Of a stretch of 64,000 nt of DNA, positions 43,772 to 53,150 are shown in pieces. Numbering within the stretch: position 1 is the stretch's first letter; each line of letters opens with the position of its first letter. The notes under the pieces are model-generated. The model saw only the letters and a program-made list of their open reading frames with translations, did no database searches and was not told the origin of the DNA. The translations under genes were made by a program, and so were the position numbers. Source of the stretch: Rhodobacteraceae bacterium F11138 (GTDB lineage Bacteria > Pseudomonadota > Alphaproteobacteria > Rhodobacterales > Rhodobacteraceae); contig JAEKDP010000001.1 in NCBI GenBank assembly GCA_016521575.1, forward strand, positions 186,001-250,000, given 5' to 3'.

Positions 43772-44955
43772 TCCTGTTCCTCCACTCGGGTTTTTCTGAA
43801 CGGGCCGTAATCGGTCAGGATCTCGATCTCTTCGGTCACCGCATCACGCTCGGCCTGCAGGTAGTTGCCGACCGCATCGGCAAATCCGGGATCCGCGATC
43901 CAGTGCAGACTGTGTGTCGGCGTCGGAAGATAGCCGCGCGCCAGCTTGTGTTCGCCCTGCGCGCCGGCTTCGACCCGCTGCAGGCCCTGGGCGATTGCCA
44001 TGTCGATCGCCTGATAATAGCACAGTTCGAAATGCAGACAGGGGTGATGTTCGATACAACCCCAGTATCGTCCGAACAGCGTGGTGCGCCCGATCACGTT
44101 CAGCGCCCCGGCGATCCAGCGCCCGTCCCGTTGCGCCATGACCAGCACCAGATCATCGCGCAGGGTTTGCTGCGCGATGTCAAAAAACTGTCGGCTAAGA
44201 TAGGGCGATCCCCATTTTCGGGCGCCTGTATCCTGATAAAAGACCCAGAACGCATCCCAATGCGCAGGCTCTATGGCGTCACCTGTCAGAACATGGATCG
44301 TGCCGCCAAAGCCCTGCGCCTGTTGCCGTTCCTTGCGGATGTTCTTGCGCTTGCGCGAGGACAGCGTGGCCAGGAACGCGTCGAAATCGCCGTAGCCGTC
44401 GTTCATCCAGTGAAATTGCTGCGAAGCCCGCGTCATCAGGCCCATCTGCGCGCCGGCCCTGGCCTCTTGTGCGGTGCAAAAAGTGACATGCAACGAGGAT
44501 ATATCGTTGTTCGCCGCCAGCTGAACCGCACCCTGAACAAGCGCCGACATCCCGGCCTGTTCAAACCCCGGCCGCACCAGCAATCTGCGCCCGGTTGCCG
44601 GGGTGAAGGGCACCGCGATTTGCAGTTTCGGGTAGTACTGGCCGCCGGCCCGCTCAAAGGCATGGGCCCAGTTGTGGTCGAAAATATATTCGCCCTGGGA
44701 ATGGGACTTGGCATACATCGGCGCGCAGGCAATCAGGGTCCCGTCCTGATAGGCGGTCAGGTATTGCGGCTGCCACCCGGTGCCAGGCCCGACCGATCCG
44801 GACTGTTCCAGCGCCGAAAGAAAGCGATGGGTGGTAAAGGGATCTTGCGGACGGCCACCATCCGCGGCTTCGGGACAGGCGCACGCATCCCATTGCCGCG
44901 CGTCAAGTTGCGTCAGGGACCGGATCACCTGAATTTCGATCTGCGCCTGATCCAT
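43768..44955 (-). CDS. FemAB-like acyltransferase-fold protein (PF04339)
   Basis: This 395-residue protein belongs to the DUF482/PF04339 group, a double-GNAT fold related to FemAB aminoacyltransferases. Typical stretches are [18 protein letters not shown] near the N-terminus, [23 protein letters not shown] in the middle, and [25 protein letters not shown] near the C-terminus. The family is annotated as peptidoglycan biosynthesis or recognition, but its reaction is not established. The ATG at 44955 has a GGGGGCGG stretch before it. It is coupled to phhB. Confidence 0.85.
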   Translation of the reverse strand: MDQAQIEIQVIRSLTQLDARQWDACACPEAADGGRPQDPFTTHRFLSALEQSGSVGPGTGWQPQYLTAYQDGTLIACAPMYAKSHSQGEYIFDHNWAHAFERAGGQYYPKLQIAVPFTPATGRRLLVRPGFEQAGMSALVQGAVQLAANNDISSLHVTFCTAQEARAGAQMGLMTRASQQFHWMNDGYGDFDAFLATLSSRKRKNIRKERQQAQGFGGTIHVLTGDAIEPAHWDAFWVFYQDTGARKWGSPYLSRQFFDIAQQTLRDDLVLVMAQRDGRWIAGALNVIGRTTLFGRYWGCIEHHPCLHFELCYYQAIDMAIAQGLQRVEAGAQGEHKLARGYLPTPTHSLHWIADPGFADAVGNYLQAERDAVTEEIEILTDYGPFRKTRVEEQE

Positions 44956-45000
44956 ACCGCCCCCGTGCCTGATCCTTATCTGGGCCAAATCGGCACCAGT

Positions 45001-45771
45001 TCAACCCGGTATGTCGGCCGGATACCCTTCAAAGGTCACATTGTCCGCATGGATGCGAGCCACCGCCTCTTCCTTTCGCGAGCGGATCGTCCAACACAGG
45101 ACCGGCACCCCCCCGTCGCGCAATTCCCGAACCCGTGCGCGATCCAGGTCGTTCTTGTCATGGCTGATGAAACTGGCGGAAATGGTGTCGAAATCGGGGA
45201 TTTCGCGCAGCCGCTGACAATCCTGCGCACTCAGCGGCCAGTCCTGAGGATCATATCCGCAGGTCACCAGACCGCAGGGCACATGCGGAGCAAGCCGCGC
45301 CAAGGCCGCTGTGCTGTGCGGGTTGAAAGACATCATTGCAACCGGCCCGCCGTAACCTTCAATCGCCCGCACCGTTGCGGTCTCAAGCGGGCCGATGTCG
45401 GGACCCATCGCCCCATCCTGATCCTTGATCTCGATCAGCACCGGCACCCGTCCGTTCACCAGTTCCAGAACCTGCGACAGGGTCGGAATGGTTTCGCCTT
45501 CGCCGTGTTGCAATTGGATCTGCTGCGCCTGCGCCACGGTGCGGCCACGGACCGGGCCGGTTTCGCCGGTCAGCCGGGCCAGATCATAATCGTGAAACAC
45601 CAGCGCCTGCCCGTCTGCGGACAATTGCACGTCAATCTCGATTCCATAACCGCGCGCTATCGCCGCGCCAATCCCGGCGCGGCTGTTTTCAGGACGATTC
45701 AGAGCAATGTCATGAAGCCCGCGATGGGCCAGGGGAATGTCCAGAAAACCGGAGGGCAGAGGCGGGGTCAT
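45001..45771 (-). CDS. Glycerophosphodiester phosphodiesterase family protein
   Basis: This 256-residue TIM-barrel enzyme has the GDPD catalytic set: AHRGLHD (His16, Arg17), EIDVQLSADG (Glu45, Asp47) and VFHD (His60), then the VLIEIKD strand. It would hydrolyse glycerophosphodiesters to glycerol 3-phosphate and an alcohol. No signal peptide is visible, so a cytoplasmic role is likely. The ATG at 45771 overlaps the ridA stop (ATGA); the frame extends to 46026 inside ridA. Confidence 0.9.
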   Translation of the reverse strand: MTPPLPSGFLDIPLAHRGLHDIALNRPENSRAGIGAAIARGYGIEIDVQLSADGQALVFHDYDLARLTGETGPVRGRTVAQAQQIQLQHGEGETIPTLSQVLELVNGRVPVLIEIKDQDGAMGPDIGPLETATVRAIEGYGGPVAMMSFNPHSTAALARLAPHVPCGLVTCGYDPQDWPLSAQDCQRLREIPDFDTISASFISHDKNDLDRARVRELRDGGVPVLCWTIRSRKEEAVARIHADNVTFEGYPADIPG

Positions 45772-46226
45772 CGAACTTGAAAGATGCCTTCGATTTCCAC
45801 CGCAACGCCGAACGGCAGCGACGCCGCAGACACCGCCGACCGCGAATGCCGGCCTGCGTCTCCCAAAGCTTCGACCATGAAATCGGATGCCCCGTTGATG
45901 ATTTTGGGCTGGTCCGCGAAATCCGCGGTCGAATTGACAAACCCGGTCAGCTTGACCACCCGAACCAGCCGGTCCAGATCGCCGCCACAGGCCGCCCGGA
46001 CCTGTGCCAGCAGGTTGATAGCGCAACGCCGCGCGGCTGCGACACCGGTGTCGATCTCCATCGTGTCGCCCAGCTTGCCGGTTATCAGGCCGTTTTCATC
46101 GTTGGAAATCTGACCCGAAACATAGACAATATCGCCGACCTGCACGAATGGCACATAGTTGGCGGCAGGCGCCGGGGCATCGGGCAGGGTGACCCCCAGT
46201 TCGGCCAATTTGCTTTCAATACTCAT
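45768..46226 (-). CDS. RidA-family protein
   Basis: This 152-residue protein has the RidA/YjgF fold in its longer subgroup, with NYVPFVQVGDIVYVSGQIS near the start and ASLPFGVAVEIEGIFQV at the end. RidA proteins hydrolyse reactive enamine/imine intermediates from PLP enzymes; this subgroup lacks the typical ending with arginine-centred RVEIE but is related. The ATG at 46226 is favoured over 46232 because an AAGGA site is eight bases upstream. It is 72 bases past the secretion adaptor gene and coupled to the phosphodiesterase gene. Confidence 0.87.
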   Translation of the reverse strand: MSIESKLAELGVTLPDAPAPAANYVPFVQVGDIVYVSGQISNDENGLITGKLGDTMEIDTGVAAARRCAINLLAQVRAACGGDLDRLVRVVKLTGFVNSTADFADQPKIINGASDFMVEALGDAGRHSRSAVSAASLPFGVAVEIEGIFQVR

Positions 46227-46298
46227 CGTCATATTCCTTCAAGCCATTCAATTCACGCGGACGCTAGCCGGGTTCGAAGACCGCGAAAAGCCCCGATC

Positions 46299-47600
46299 TC
46301 AGGATTCGCGGAACGCCTTTGTGAAATAATCCGCCATCGGCTTGACCAGATAGGCAAGCGGCGACCTGTCATCGGTGCGGATGAAGGTTTCAACCGGCAT
46401 TCCGGGGATCAGGACCGTGCCTTCGGGCAGTTTTTCACGCTCGCCCTCGTTCAGCGCGATTTCGGCGCGGTAGTATGACAATTGGCTGTTGTTGTCTTCG
46501 AACGCATCGGCTGACACCTGTACAACGGTGCCGAACAATTCCGGCGTCTGACGCTGATCCAGCGCCGAAAAGCGCATGGTCACGGACTGGCCGACAAAAA
46601 TCTTGTCGATGTGGATCGGCTCGACCCGGGCGGCAATCACCAGCGGACGGTCCTGCGGGACAAGATACAATACCGGGTCCGCGGCGCGAACAACGGATCG
46701 TGGCGTGTGGACCTGCAGGCCATAGACGATGCCCGACACCGGCGCGGTGATATCCAGCCGGTCCAGCCGTTCGATCAGAGAGCGGCGCTGTTCGGCCAAT
46801 TCCAGTTCACGGTACTGCAAGTCGCGCAGGCGGGTGATCGCCTCTTCGCGCTGCCGCGTACCCAGCTTGAGAATCTCGATGTCGGTTTCGGTGACCCGTC
46901 CCTGGGCCTGCGCCTCGCTGGCGACAAGTTCGCCCAGGGTTCCTTCCAGATCGGCGGCCGTGCGTTCAAGGTTCAGGACCGTGCCGGCCTGCGCCAGGCC
47001 CCGGCTCAGCAAGGATTTCTGATTTTTCAGTTCCTTGTCGATCAACTGGATCTGTCGGTGCATCGAATCCTGTTGTGCGGTGATGCCTTCGATCTGGTTG
47101 CGGATCTGGCCGCGGCGTTTTTCCAGCTGCTCGGTTTCACGCGCGACCGAATCCCGCCGCGCATGGAACAGCCGTTTCTGGCCTTCGATCAGATCGGCGA
47201 GTTCGGGGCGTCCGTGCGCCGCGTTCAACAGGACCGGATCGAATTCGATGCTGTCCGCGCCATCGCGCTCAGCCTCAAGCCGCCCGCGCCGCGCCATCAG
47301 CTCGAACAACTGGCCTTCGGCGATGATCAGTTCGGATTTCAACAACTTGGCATCCAGCCGGATCAACACCTGCCCCAGGGCGACGTTGTCCCCTTCATCG
47401 ACCAGAATGTCGGCCACCACACCGCCATCCGGGTGCTGCACGACCTGCCTGTTGCGGTCCACCTCGATACGTCCCGGCGCGATGATGGCGCCCGCTATGT
47501 TCGTCGCGACAGCCCAGGTGCCAAAGCCGCCCAGAAGAAGAAGCAGGCCAGCCAGCCCGAAGAGAACCGGTTTACGTGCGGACCAGGTTCGATCGTTCAT
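46299..47600 (-). CDS. Type I secretion periplasmic adaptor (HlyD family)
   Basis: The 433-residue membrane-fusion protein has an N-terminal transmembrane segment (about 12-36) and a biotinyl-lipoyl-like half domain with VQHPDGGVVADILVDEGDNV. Long coiled-coil arms lie at about 95-290. The second half domain has DITAPVSGIVYGLQVHTPRSVV, and the C-terminal beta region has ILIPGMPVETFI-like sequence (VLIPGMPVETFIRT). It would link the inner-membrane ABC protein to a TolC-type channel. It is coupled to the ABC gene by an ATGA overlap. Confidence 0.93.
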   Translation of the reverse strand: MNDRTWSARKPVLFGLAGLLLLLGGFGTWAVATNIAGAIIAPGRIEVDRNRQVVQHPDGGVVADILVDEGDNVALGQVLIRLDAKLLKSELIIAEGQLFELMARRGRLEAERDGADSIEFDPVLLNAAHGRPELADLIEGQKRLFHARRDSVARETEQLEKRRGQIRNQIEGITAQQDSMHRQIQLIDKELKNQKSLLSRGLAQAGTVLNLERTAADLEGTLGELVASEAQAQGRVTETDIEILKLGTRQREEAITRLRDLQYRELELAEQRRSLIERLDRLDITAPVSGIVYGLQVHTPRSVVRAADPVLYLVPQDRPLVIAARVEPIHIDKIFVGQSVTMRFSALDQRQTPELFGTVVQVSADAFEDNNSQLSYYRAEIALNEGEREKLPEGTVLIPGMPVETFIRTDDRSPLAYLVKPMADYFTKAFRES

Positions 47601-49324
47601 TGCACGCCCCCCATCGCCGAGGATTTCTGCAACCGTTCATGGTTTGCCACGGTGTCGCGCAACACTTTTTCCTTGGGGCCGAACGCCACCCGTGCACCAT
47701 GGTCCAGCACCAGCAAAGTGTCGCATTCCTGAATCGCCGCCGGGCGGTGCGCCATGATCAGAACCGATTTCCCCGCGGCCTTGCAATCCCGGATCGCCGC
47801 ATTCAGCGCGATCGAGCCGTCATTGTCCAGATTGGAATTCGGCTCATCCAGAATGACGATCACCGGATCGTCATACAGCGCCCGCGCCAGGGCGATCCGC
47901 TGCATCTGCCCGCCGGACAGCCGTCCGCCCCCCGCCGCGACACGTGTGTCATACCCATCCGGCAACTGCACGATCATGTCATGCGCTGCAGCCTTCTTGG
48001 CGGCGGCGACGACCTTGGCGCTGTCGGGCTGCCCGCTGAGGCGGGCAATGTTCTGCGCAATCGTGCCATCAAACAATTGCACCCGCTGCGGCAGATACCC
48101 GATATGCCGTCCCAGAACGGGAGGCGCATATTGATCCAGCGACGCCCCGTCCAGACGAATGGTGCCGCCAGCCGGTCGCCAAACCCCGGTCAGGGCCCGC
48201 GCCAGCGTCGATTTTCCGGAACCGGACGGGCCGATAATACCAACCGCCTGCCCCGGCTCGACCTTGAAGCTGACGGTTTTCAGCGAAGCCCGCGTATCTC
48301 CGGGTGGCACGATGGTCAGGGATTGCACATCCAGCTTGGCGGCAGGCTCGGGCAGTTGGGTGCGCTCTGGTTCGGGCGGGATTTTTTCCAGCAGATCGGC
48401 CAGGCTGTTCCACCCCTTGAAGGCGCGCTGCACCAGGGGCCATTGTCCGATGGCCAGCTCGATCGGGGCAAGGGCGCGACCCAACAGGATCGAGGCCGCG
48501 ATCATCGCCCCCGGCGTCACTTCGTTGCGAAGCACAAGATAGGCACCCAGCCCCAGCATCGCGGATTGCAAAAACAGGCGCAATGTCTTGGTCAGAGAGG
48601 TAAAGGTGCCCCCGATATCGTTTGCGCCGATGGATTCGCGCAACGACGCATCGCGCGCCAATTTCCAACGGTCAAAAGCGGCGTCCCGCATTCCCATGCT
48701 CTGCACCATCTCGGCTTCCGAACGGATTTCTTCTGACAGCAACGACGCCTTGTGCGATGTGGCATTTGCCTGCAATTGCGGCCTGCGGGAAAACATCTGG
48801 TTCATCAAGGTTATCAGGATCAACACCGCCCCGCCCGACAGGGCAAGTATCCCCAACCATGGGTGGAACAGGGCGATACCGGCCAGAAAAATGGGGGTCC
48901 AGGGCAGATCGAAAGCCGCCATCAGTACCGGCGACGCAATCAGACGCTGCACGGATTCCAGATCCGACAGGCCGGTCTGGGCCGACGCATCCGGCGCCAC
49001 CGCCGAACGCCGCACCATGGCGTCAAACACACGACGATCCAGCGCGGACTGAAACCTTGCCCCGGCGCGGGCCATGATCCGCCCGCGCGAATAGTCCAGA
49101 ATCCCCATGACGCCATACAGAAACGCCACCAGCAACGACAGCGCAACCAGGGTTTCTTCGGACCGGCTGCCCAGAACCCGGTCATAGACCTGCAGCATGT
49201 ATAACGGCCCGGTCAGCATCAATAGATTGGCGAAAAAGCTGAAAACCCCCACGGTCCAGTACAGGGACCGGCTTTGCCGCCTGGCGCGGCGCAGCTCCTC
49301 ACGGCCCGGTGGTGACGTCATCAT
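47597..49324 (-). CDS. Type I secretion ABC permease/ATPase (PrtD family)
   Basis: This 575-residue half transporter has a six-helix membrane domain (about 20-300) with SFFANLLMLTGPLYMLQVYDRVL, typical of PrtD/AprD. An ATPase domain (about 330-560) has Walker A GPSGSGKS (365-372), signature LSGGQ (469-473) and Walker B VIVILDE (488-494). It lacks the peptidase domain of bacteriocin exporters. It would export an unfolded protein with a C-terminal signal, commonly an RTX protein, but no such gene is near. The start at 49324 or 49321 follows an AAGG site. It is divergent from mlaA. Confidence 0.93.
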   Translation of the reverse strand: MMTSPPGREELRRARRQSRSLYWTVGVFSFFANLLMLTGPLYMLQVYDRVLGSRSEETLVALSLLVAFLYGVMGILDYSRGRIMARAGARFQSALDRRVFDAMVRRSAVAPDASAQTGLSDLESVQRLIASPVLMAAFDLPWTPIFLAGIALFHPWLGILALSGGAVLILITLMNQMFSRRPQLQANATSHKASLLSEEIRSEAEMVQSMGMRDAAFDRWKLARDASLRESIGANDIGGTFTSLTKTLRLFLQSAMLGLGAYLVLRNEVTPGAMIAASILLGRALAPIELAIGQWPLVQRAFKGWNSLADLLEKIPPEPERTQLPEPAAKLDVQSLTIVPPGDTRASLKTVSFKVEPGQAVGIIGPSGSGKSTLARALTGVWRPAGGTIRLDGASLDQYAPPVLGRHIGYLPQRVQLFDGTIAQNIARLSGQPDSAKVVAAAKKAAAHDMIVQLPDGYDTRVAAGGGRLSGGQMQRIALARALYDDPVIVILDEPNSNLDNDGSIALNAAIRDCKAAGKSVLIMAHRPAAIQECDTLLVLDHGARVAFGPKEKVLRDTVANHERLQKSSAMGGVQ

Positions 49325-49531
49325 TGCATTTGCCTTGCTTTCAATGCCATTCGCAAATGGTTACTAGGGCGATACGGGCCATGGCGCAATCACGCCCAAT
49401 CGAAAGTCGCCTGTTTCCAAACTGCCACAGATTTATTAAGTGAACCTGTACTCAAGTGCGATCAATCGCTGATTGTTCTAGACACCCTTTGCGCGTATCC
49501 GCCGATTTTCGAGGCACTGAACAGGATTTTC

Positions 49532-50314
49532 ATGAAACTTTCCCATCGAACCCGGAATGTTGTGTGCGGTTTCCTGTTGCCTCTGACGATGGCGGCCTGT
49601 GCGGTACCCGAACCCGGGCAGCGCCAGAACGATGCCCCGTTCGACCCGTATGAATCGGCCAACCGGAATGTTCACAAGTTCAATCTGGCCGTGGACCGGA
49701 CGTTGTTTCGCCCCGCGTCCAAGGGCTATACCAACATCATTCCGGACCCGATCGAAGACAGCTTCAACAGCTTTTCGGAAAACCTGTCCGAGCCGGGCGA
49801 TGCCGCGAATTTCCTGCTGCAGGGCGATTTCAAACAGGCTGGCATTTCGCTGGGCCGTTTCCTGATGAATTCCACGATTGGCTTCGCCGGCCTGGCAAAT
49901 CCGGCCAGCGATTTTGGCGTGCCCGAGACCAACACCGATTTCGGCGAAACCCTGGCGGCCTGGGGCTTCAGCGAGGGCGCATATATCGAACTGCCGTTCT
50001 TCGGGCCTTCGACCCAGCGTGATTCGGTCGGGGTCTTTGTCGATTTTTTCACCAATCCGTTGAATTTCGCTCCGCAAAGGCCGGTCGAGAATATCGGTTT
50101 TTATGCCAATGCCCTGGAACGGCTCAGCGATCGCGGACGCTATTCCGACACGGTCGATTCGATTCTGTACCAAAGCGCGGACAGCTATGCGGTTGCCCGT
50201 CTGATCTATCTGCAAAACCGCCGGTTCAAACTGGAAGGTGACAGTTCGGACACCTATGTTGATCCTTATGCAGATACCTTCTCTGACCCTTATGAGGATC
50301 CATATGCCGAGTAA
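49532..50314 (+). CDS. mlaA: MlaA-family lipoprotein
   Basis: This 260-residue outer-membrane lipoprotein has its lipobox at Cys23 (TMAAC). MlaA landmarks are FDPYESANRNVHKFNLAVD, NFLLQGDFKQAG, RFLMNSTIGFAGLANPASDFG, and LPFFGPSTQRDSVGVFVD. MlaA extracts misplaced phospholipids from the outer leaflet and passes them to MlaC. The C-terminus is an acidic, repetitive stretch (DPYADTFSDPYEDPYAE) not usual in E. coli MlaA. The mlaC gene begins inside its last 11 bases. The MlaFEDB importer is not in the window. Confidence 0.93.
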   Translation: MKLSHRTRNVVCGFLLPLTMAACAVPEPGQRQNDAPFDPYESANRNVHKFNLAVDRTLFRPASKGYTNIIPDPIEDSFNSFSENLSEPGDAANFLLQGDFKQAGISLGRFLMNSTIGFAGLANPASDFGVPETNTDFGETLAAWGFSEGAYIELPFFGPSTQRDSVGVFVDFFTNPLNFAPQRPVENIGFYANALERLSDRGRYSDTVDSILYQSADSYAVARLIYLQNRRFKLEGDSSDTYVDPYADTFSDPYEDPYAE

Positions 50315-50912
50315 AAACCTGTTCCGCCGCGACTTCATGATGTCCGCAACCGCCCTGGCCGGGCTGGCGGCGTTTCCCATGCCGGCGATGGCTCTGACCG
50401 AATCCCAGGCCACGGGGCTGGTCAATCAGGTGGTGGCGGATATCAATCGCGTCATCGCTTCGGGAAAATCGGAAAGCGCGATGTTGCGCGATTTCGAAAA
50501 GATCTTTGTGACATATGCCGATGTTCCGATTATGGCGCGCTACGCCCTGGGCAGCGATGCACGCGGCGCAACGCGCTCGCAGATACGCAATTTCACCAAT
50601 GCGTTCACAGGTTATATCGCGCGCAAATACGGCAAACGGTTCCGCGAATTCATCGGTGCCTCGATCGAAGTCAAATCGGCGCGCAAGATCAAGAGCGGCT
50701 ACGAAGTCCGCAGCACCGCCAAGCTGCGCGGCGAAGCACCATTCGAAGTCACCTTTCTGATTTCGGACAAATCGGGCAAGAACAAGTTCTTCAACATGTT
50801 CATCGAAGGCGTGAACATGCTGCTGACCGAACGCACGGAAATCGGCGCGATGCTGGACCGGCGCAAAGGCAATATCGATCAGCTGACCGCCGATCTGAAA
50901 CGCGCCGGCTGA
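50304..50912 (+). CDS. mlaC: MlaC-family phospholipid shuttle protein
   Basis: This 202-residue periplasmic protein has a twin-arginine-like signal (FRRDFMMSATALAG at about 7-20). The MlaC fold shows FEKIFVTYADVPIMARYALG and FTNAFTGYIARKYGKRF, a typical MlaC pattern. It would carry phospholipid between MlaA and the inner-membrane Mla complex. The ATG at 50304 overlaps mlaA by 11 bases and has GAGG ten bases upstream, so the two proteins are co-translated. Confidence 0.92.
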   Translation: MPSKNLFRRDFMMSATALAGLAAFPMPAMALTESQATGLVNQVVADINRVIASGKSESAMLRDFEKIFVTYADVPIMARYALGSDARGATRSQIRNFTNAFTGYIARKYGKRFREFIGASIEVKSARKIKSGYEVRSTAKLRGEAPFEVTFLISDKSGKNKFFNMFIEGVNMLLTERTEIGAMLDRRKGNIDQLTADLKRAG

Positions 50913-50933
50913 CACCGGACCGGCAGCTTTCAA

Positions 50934-53150
50934 TCAGCGATCATTGGACTGGGGCGGGCGGTTGTTGCCACCGCCCCCACCGCCAAAAATATCGCGCAGC
51001 ACGCCGTCGACCACATCGCCCAGGGATTTCCCGCCGCCGCGTGGTGCCTGTTCCGGCTGGGCCGGGGCAACCGGGGCACGCATCGGCAATGGTACGGGGT
51101 CCAGCCCCTGGTGCACCCGCACCATGGTTTCACGCCAGATTTCAGCAGGCAAGCCGCCACCCGTAACCCCGGTCAGCGGCGTGTTGTCGTCATAGCCCAT
51201 CCATACGCCGGCCACATATTCGGCGGTGAAGCCGATGAACCAGGCATCCCGCGCCGCCTGGGTCGTGCCGGTCTTGCCCGCGGCCTGCCATCCCGGCAGG
51301 GCGGCGCGTTTGCCCGAACCCTCGGACACGACCCGCTCCATCATCCAGATCAGCTGTTCGGCGGCTTGTTGCTGGATCACCCGTTCACCGATACCGCCAT
51401 CCGCACCCATCAGCGGATCGCGGTCGCCCAGCAGCTTGAGTTCAGTCAACCCATAAGGGGTGACCGCAGAACCGCCATTCAGAATACCGGCATAGGCCCC
51501 TGTCATCTCGATCAAGGTGCTTTCCGATGCGCCCAGTGCCAACGCCGGTCCCAGCGCCAGATCGCTGTCGATGCCGAACTGGCTGGCGACCTGCCGCACC
51601 AGATCGCGCCCGGCCTGTTCCGACACCTTGATCGCCGGGATATTCAACGAGTCCTTCAGCGCGTCCGCCAACGTCACGGTACCATAGTAGCGATTGGTAT
51701 AGTTCTTGGGACACCACTGCCCGGAACCGGCAATATTCATGCAAAAGGGTTCATCCACCACCGTATCCAGCGGCGACCTGCCAAGATCAAGCGCCGTGGC
51801 GTAAACGAACGGCTTGAACGCGGATCCGGTCTGGCGCTTGGCCTGAATCGCCCGGTTGAACGCACCGGCGACCTTGGTTTCGCGGCCTCCGACCATGGCC
51901 CGCACCGCGCCGTCTGCGGACATCACCACGATTGCGGCCTGTGCCTTGGATCCCGGACGCACCTTTTCCTTGAATATATACTGCATCGCCTCTTCGGCCG
52001 CGGACTGCAGGCGCCGGTCCAGCGTAGTGCGGATGATCACATCTTCGGTGGTGTTGCGGGTAAAATACTCGGGCCCGCTGGACATCACCCAATCCGCGAA
52101 ATAGCCTCCGGCCCGTTCCGCCGCCGCCTGTGACAGTTCGGCGGGATGGTCGCGGGCCTGTTGTGCCTCGGCGGCACTCAGATACCCCTGTTCCTCCATC
52201 AGGTTGACGATCACGTCGGCGCGATTCTGCGAACGGGTCAGGTTGTTGGTCGGTGCAAACCGTGACGGCGCGACCAGCAAACCGGCCAGCATCGCCGCTT
52301 CGGCGGGGGTGACATCGGACGAGGACTTGCCGAAATATCGCTGACTGGCGGCCTCAAAACCGCGCGCCCCGGCCCCCAGAAAGGCCCGGTTCATGTAAAT
52401 CGTCAGGATCTCATCTTTGGTATATTTGAGCTCCATCGCCATGGCATAGATGGCCTCTTCGGCCTTGCGCTGCAGAGTCCCGCGCCGGCATTCCGATTCG
52501 TATTGCTTTTCGGTCTTGCCGGATTTGGGATCGAACGGTTCACCCAGACAAAGCAGCTTGGCCGTCTGCTGCGTGATCGTCGAACCCCCATGACCCGAAA
52601 GCGGGCCGCGCCCCTCGCTCAGATTGATGCGGACCGCGCTGGCGATCCCGCGCGGGCTGACGCCGAAATGACGATAGAATCGTTTGTCCTCGGTGGCGAT
52701 GATGGCGTTCTTGATATTGGGTGATACCGTATCCGTGGTGACCACGCCGCCAAACTGGTCCCCACGCCAGGCGAACACATCGCCGTTGCGGTCCAGCAAC
52801 GTCACCGAACCCTGTGCGCGGCCATCCAGTTGGGCGCTGACATCCGGCAAGGTCGTATAGACATACCCGACCCACAGCGCCACGATCAGGCAGACCACCG
52901 CGCCAACACGCCATGTGATCCGCCACATCAGACGCAGAACCCAACCGATCAGCCGACGAAAAAACCCACCGCCGCCCCTGCGCCGGGCCGTGGTCCGGGA
53001 CTTGCGTTTGCGCGCGGCCGGTTTGGCCGGTGTTTTCCTGGCCGACTTGGGTTTGGCCTTGGGGCGAGACGATTTTGCGCTGCTGCCTGCGGTGCCTGAA
53101 TAGCGCCTGTCAGCCACCAACGGCGGTTTTCGCGGTGTTTTTCTGGTCAT
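50934..53150 (-). CDS. Class A penicillin-binding protein (PBP1A-like)
   Basis: This roughly 738-residue bifunctional wall synthase starts with a very basic, Lys/Arg/Pro/Ala-rich cytoplasmic tail (1-65), then a transmembrane helix (about 80-100). The glycosyltransferase domain has Glu154 in ATEDKRFYRH and GGSTITQQ (188-195). The transpeptidase domain has Ser443 in SAFK, SLN (501-503) and KTG (626-628). It polymerises and crosslinks peptidoglycan. The tail is Gly/Pro-rich and ends in RPPQSNDR. Two cysteine pairs (201/221 and 470/480) lie in insertions. The ATG at 53150 is chosen; 53186 and 53267 are in-frame alternatives. It is convergent with mlaC. Confidence 0.92.
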   Translation of the reverse strand: MTRKTPRKPPLVADRRYSGTAGSSAKSSRPKAKPKSARKTPAKPAARKRKSRTTARRRGGGGFFRRLIGWVLRLMWRITWRVGAVVCLIVALWVGYVYTTLPDVSAQLDGRAQGSVTLLDRNGDVFAWRGDQFGGVVTTDTVSPNIKNAIIATEDKRFYRHFGVSPRGIASAVRINLSEGRGPLSGHGGSTITQQTAKLLCLGEPFDPKSGKTEKQYESECRRGTLQRKAEEAIYAMAMELKYTKDEILTIYMNRAFLGAGARGFEAASQRYFGKSSSDVTPAEAAMLAGLLVAPSRFAPTNNLTRSQNRADVIVNLMEEQGYLSAAEAQQARDHPAELSQAAAERAGGYFADWVMSSGPEYFTRNTTEDVIIRTTLDRRLQSAAEEAMQYIFKEKVRPGSKAQAAIVVMSADGAVRAMVGGRETKVAGAFNRAIQAKRQTGSAFKPFVYATALDLGRSPLDTVVDEPFCMNIAGSGQWCPKNYTNRYYGTVTLADALKDSLNIPAIKVSEQAGRDLVRQVASQFGIDSDLALGPALALGASESTLIEMTGAYAGILNGGSAVTPYGLTELKLLGDRDPLMGADGGIGERVIQQQAAEQLIWMMERVVSEGSGKRAALPGWQAAGKTGTTQAARDAWFIGFTAEYVAGVWMGYDDNTPLTGVTGGGLPAEIWRETMVRVHQGLDPVPLPMRAPVAPAQPEQAPRGGGKSLGDVVDGVLRDIFGGGGGGNNRPPQSNDR

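Noticed and set aside
43723-45780. 685-codon plus-strand open frame
   Set aside because: It is antisense to the FemAB-like and phosphodiesterase genes, which have clear motifs and ATGA couplings; the composition is that of a shadow frame.
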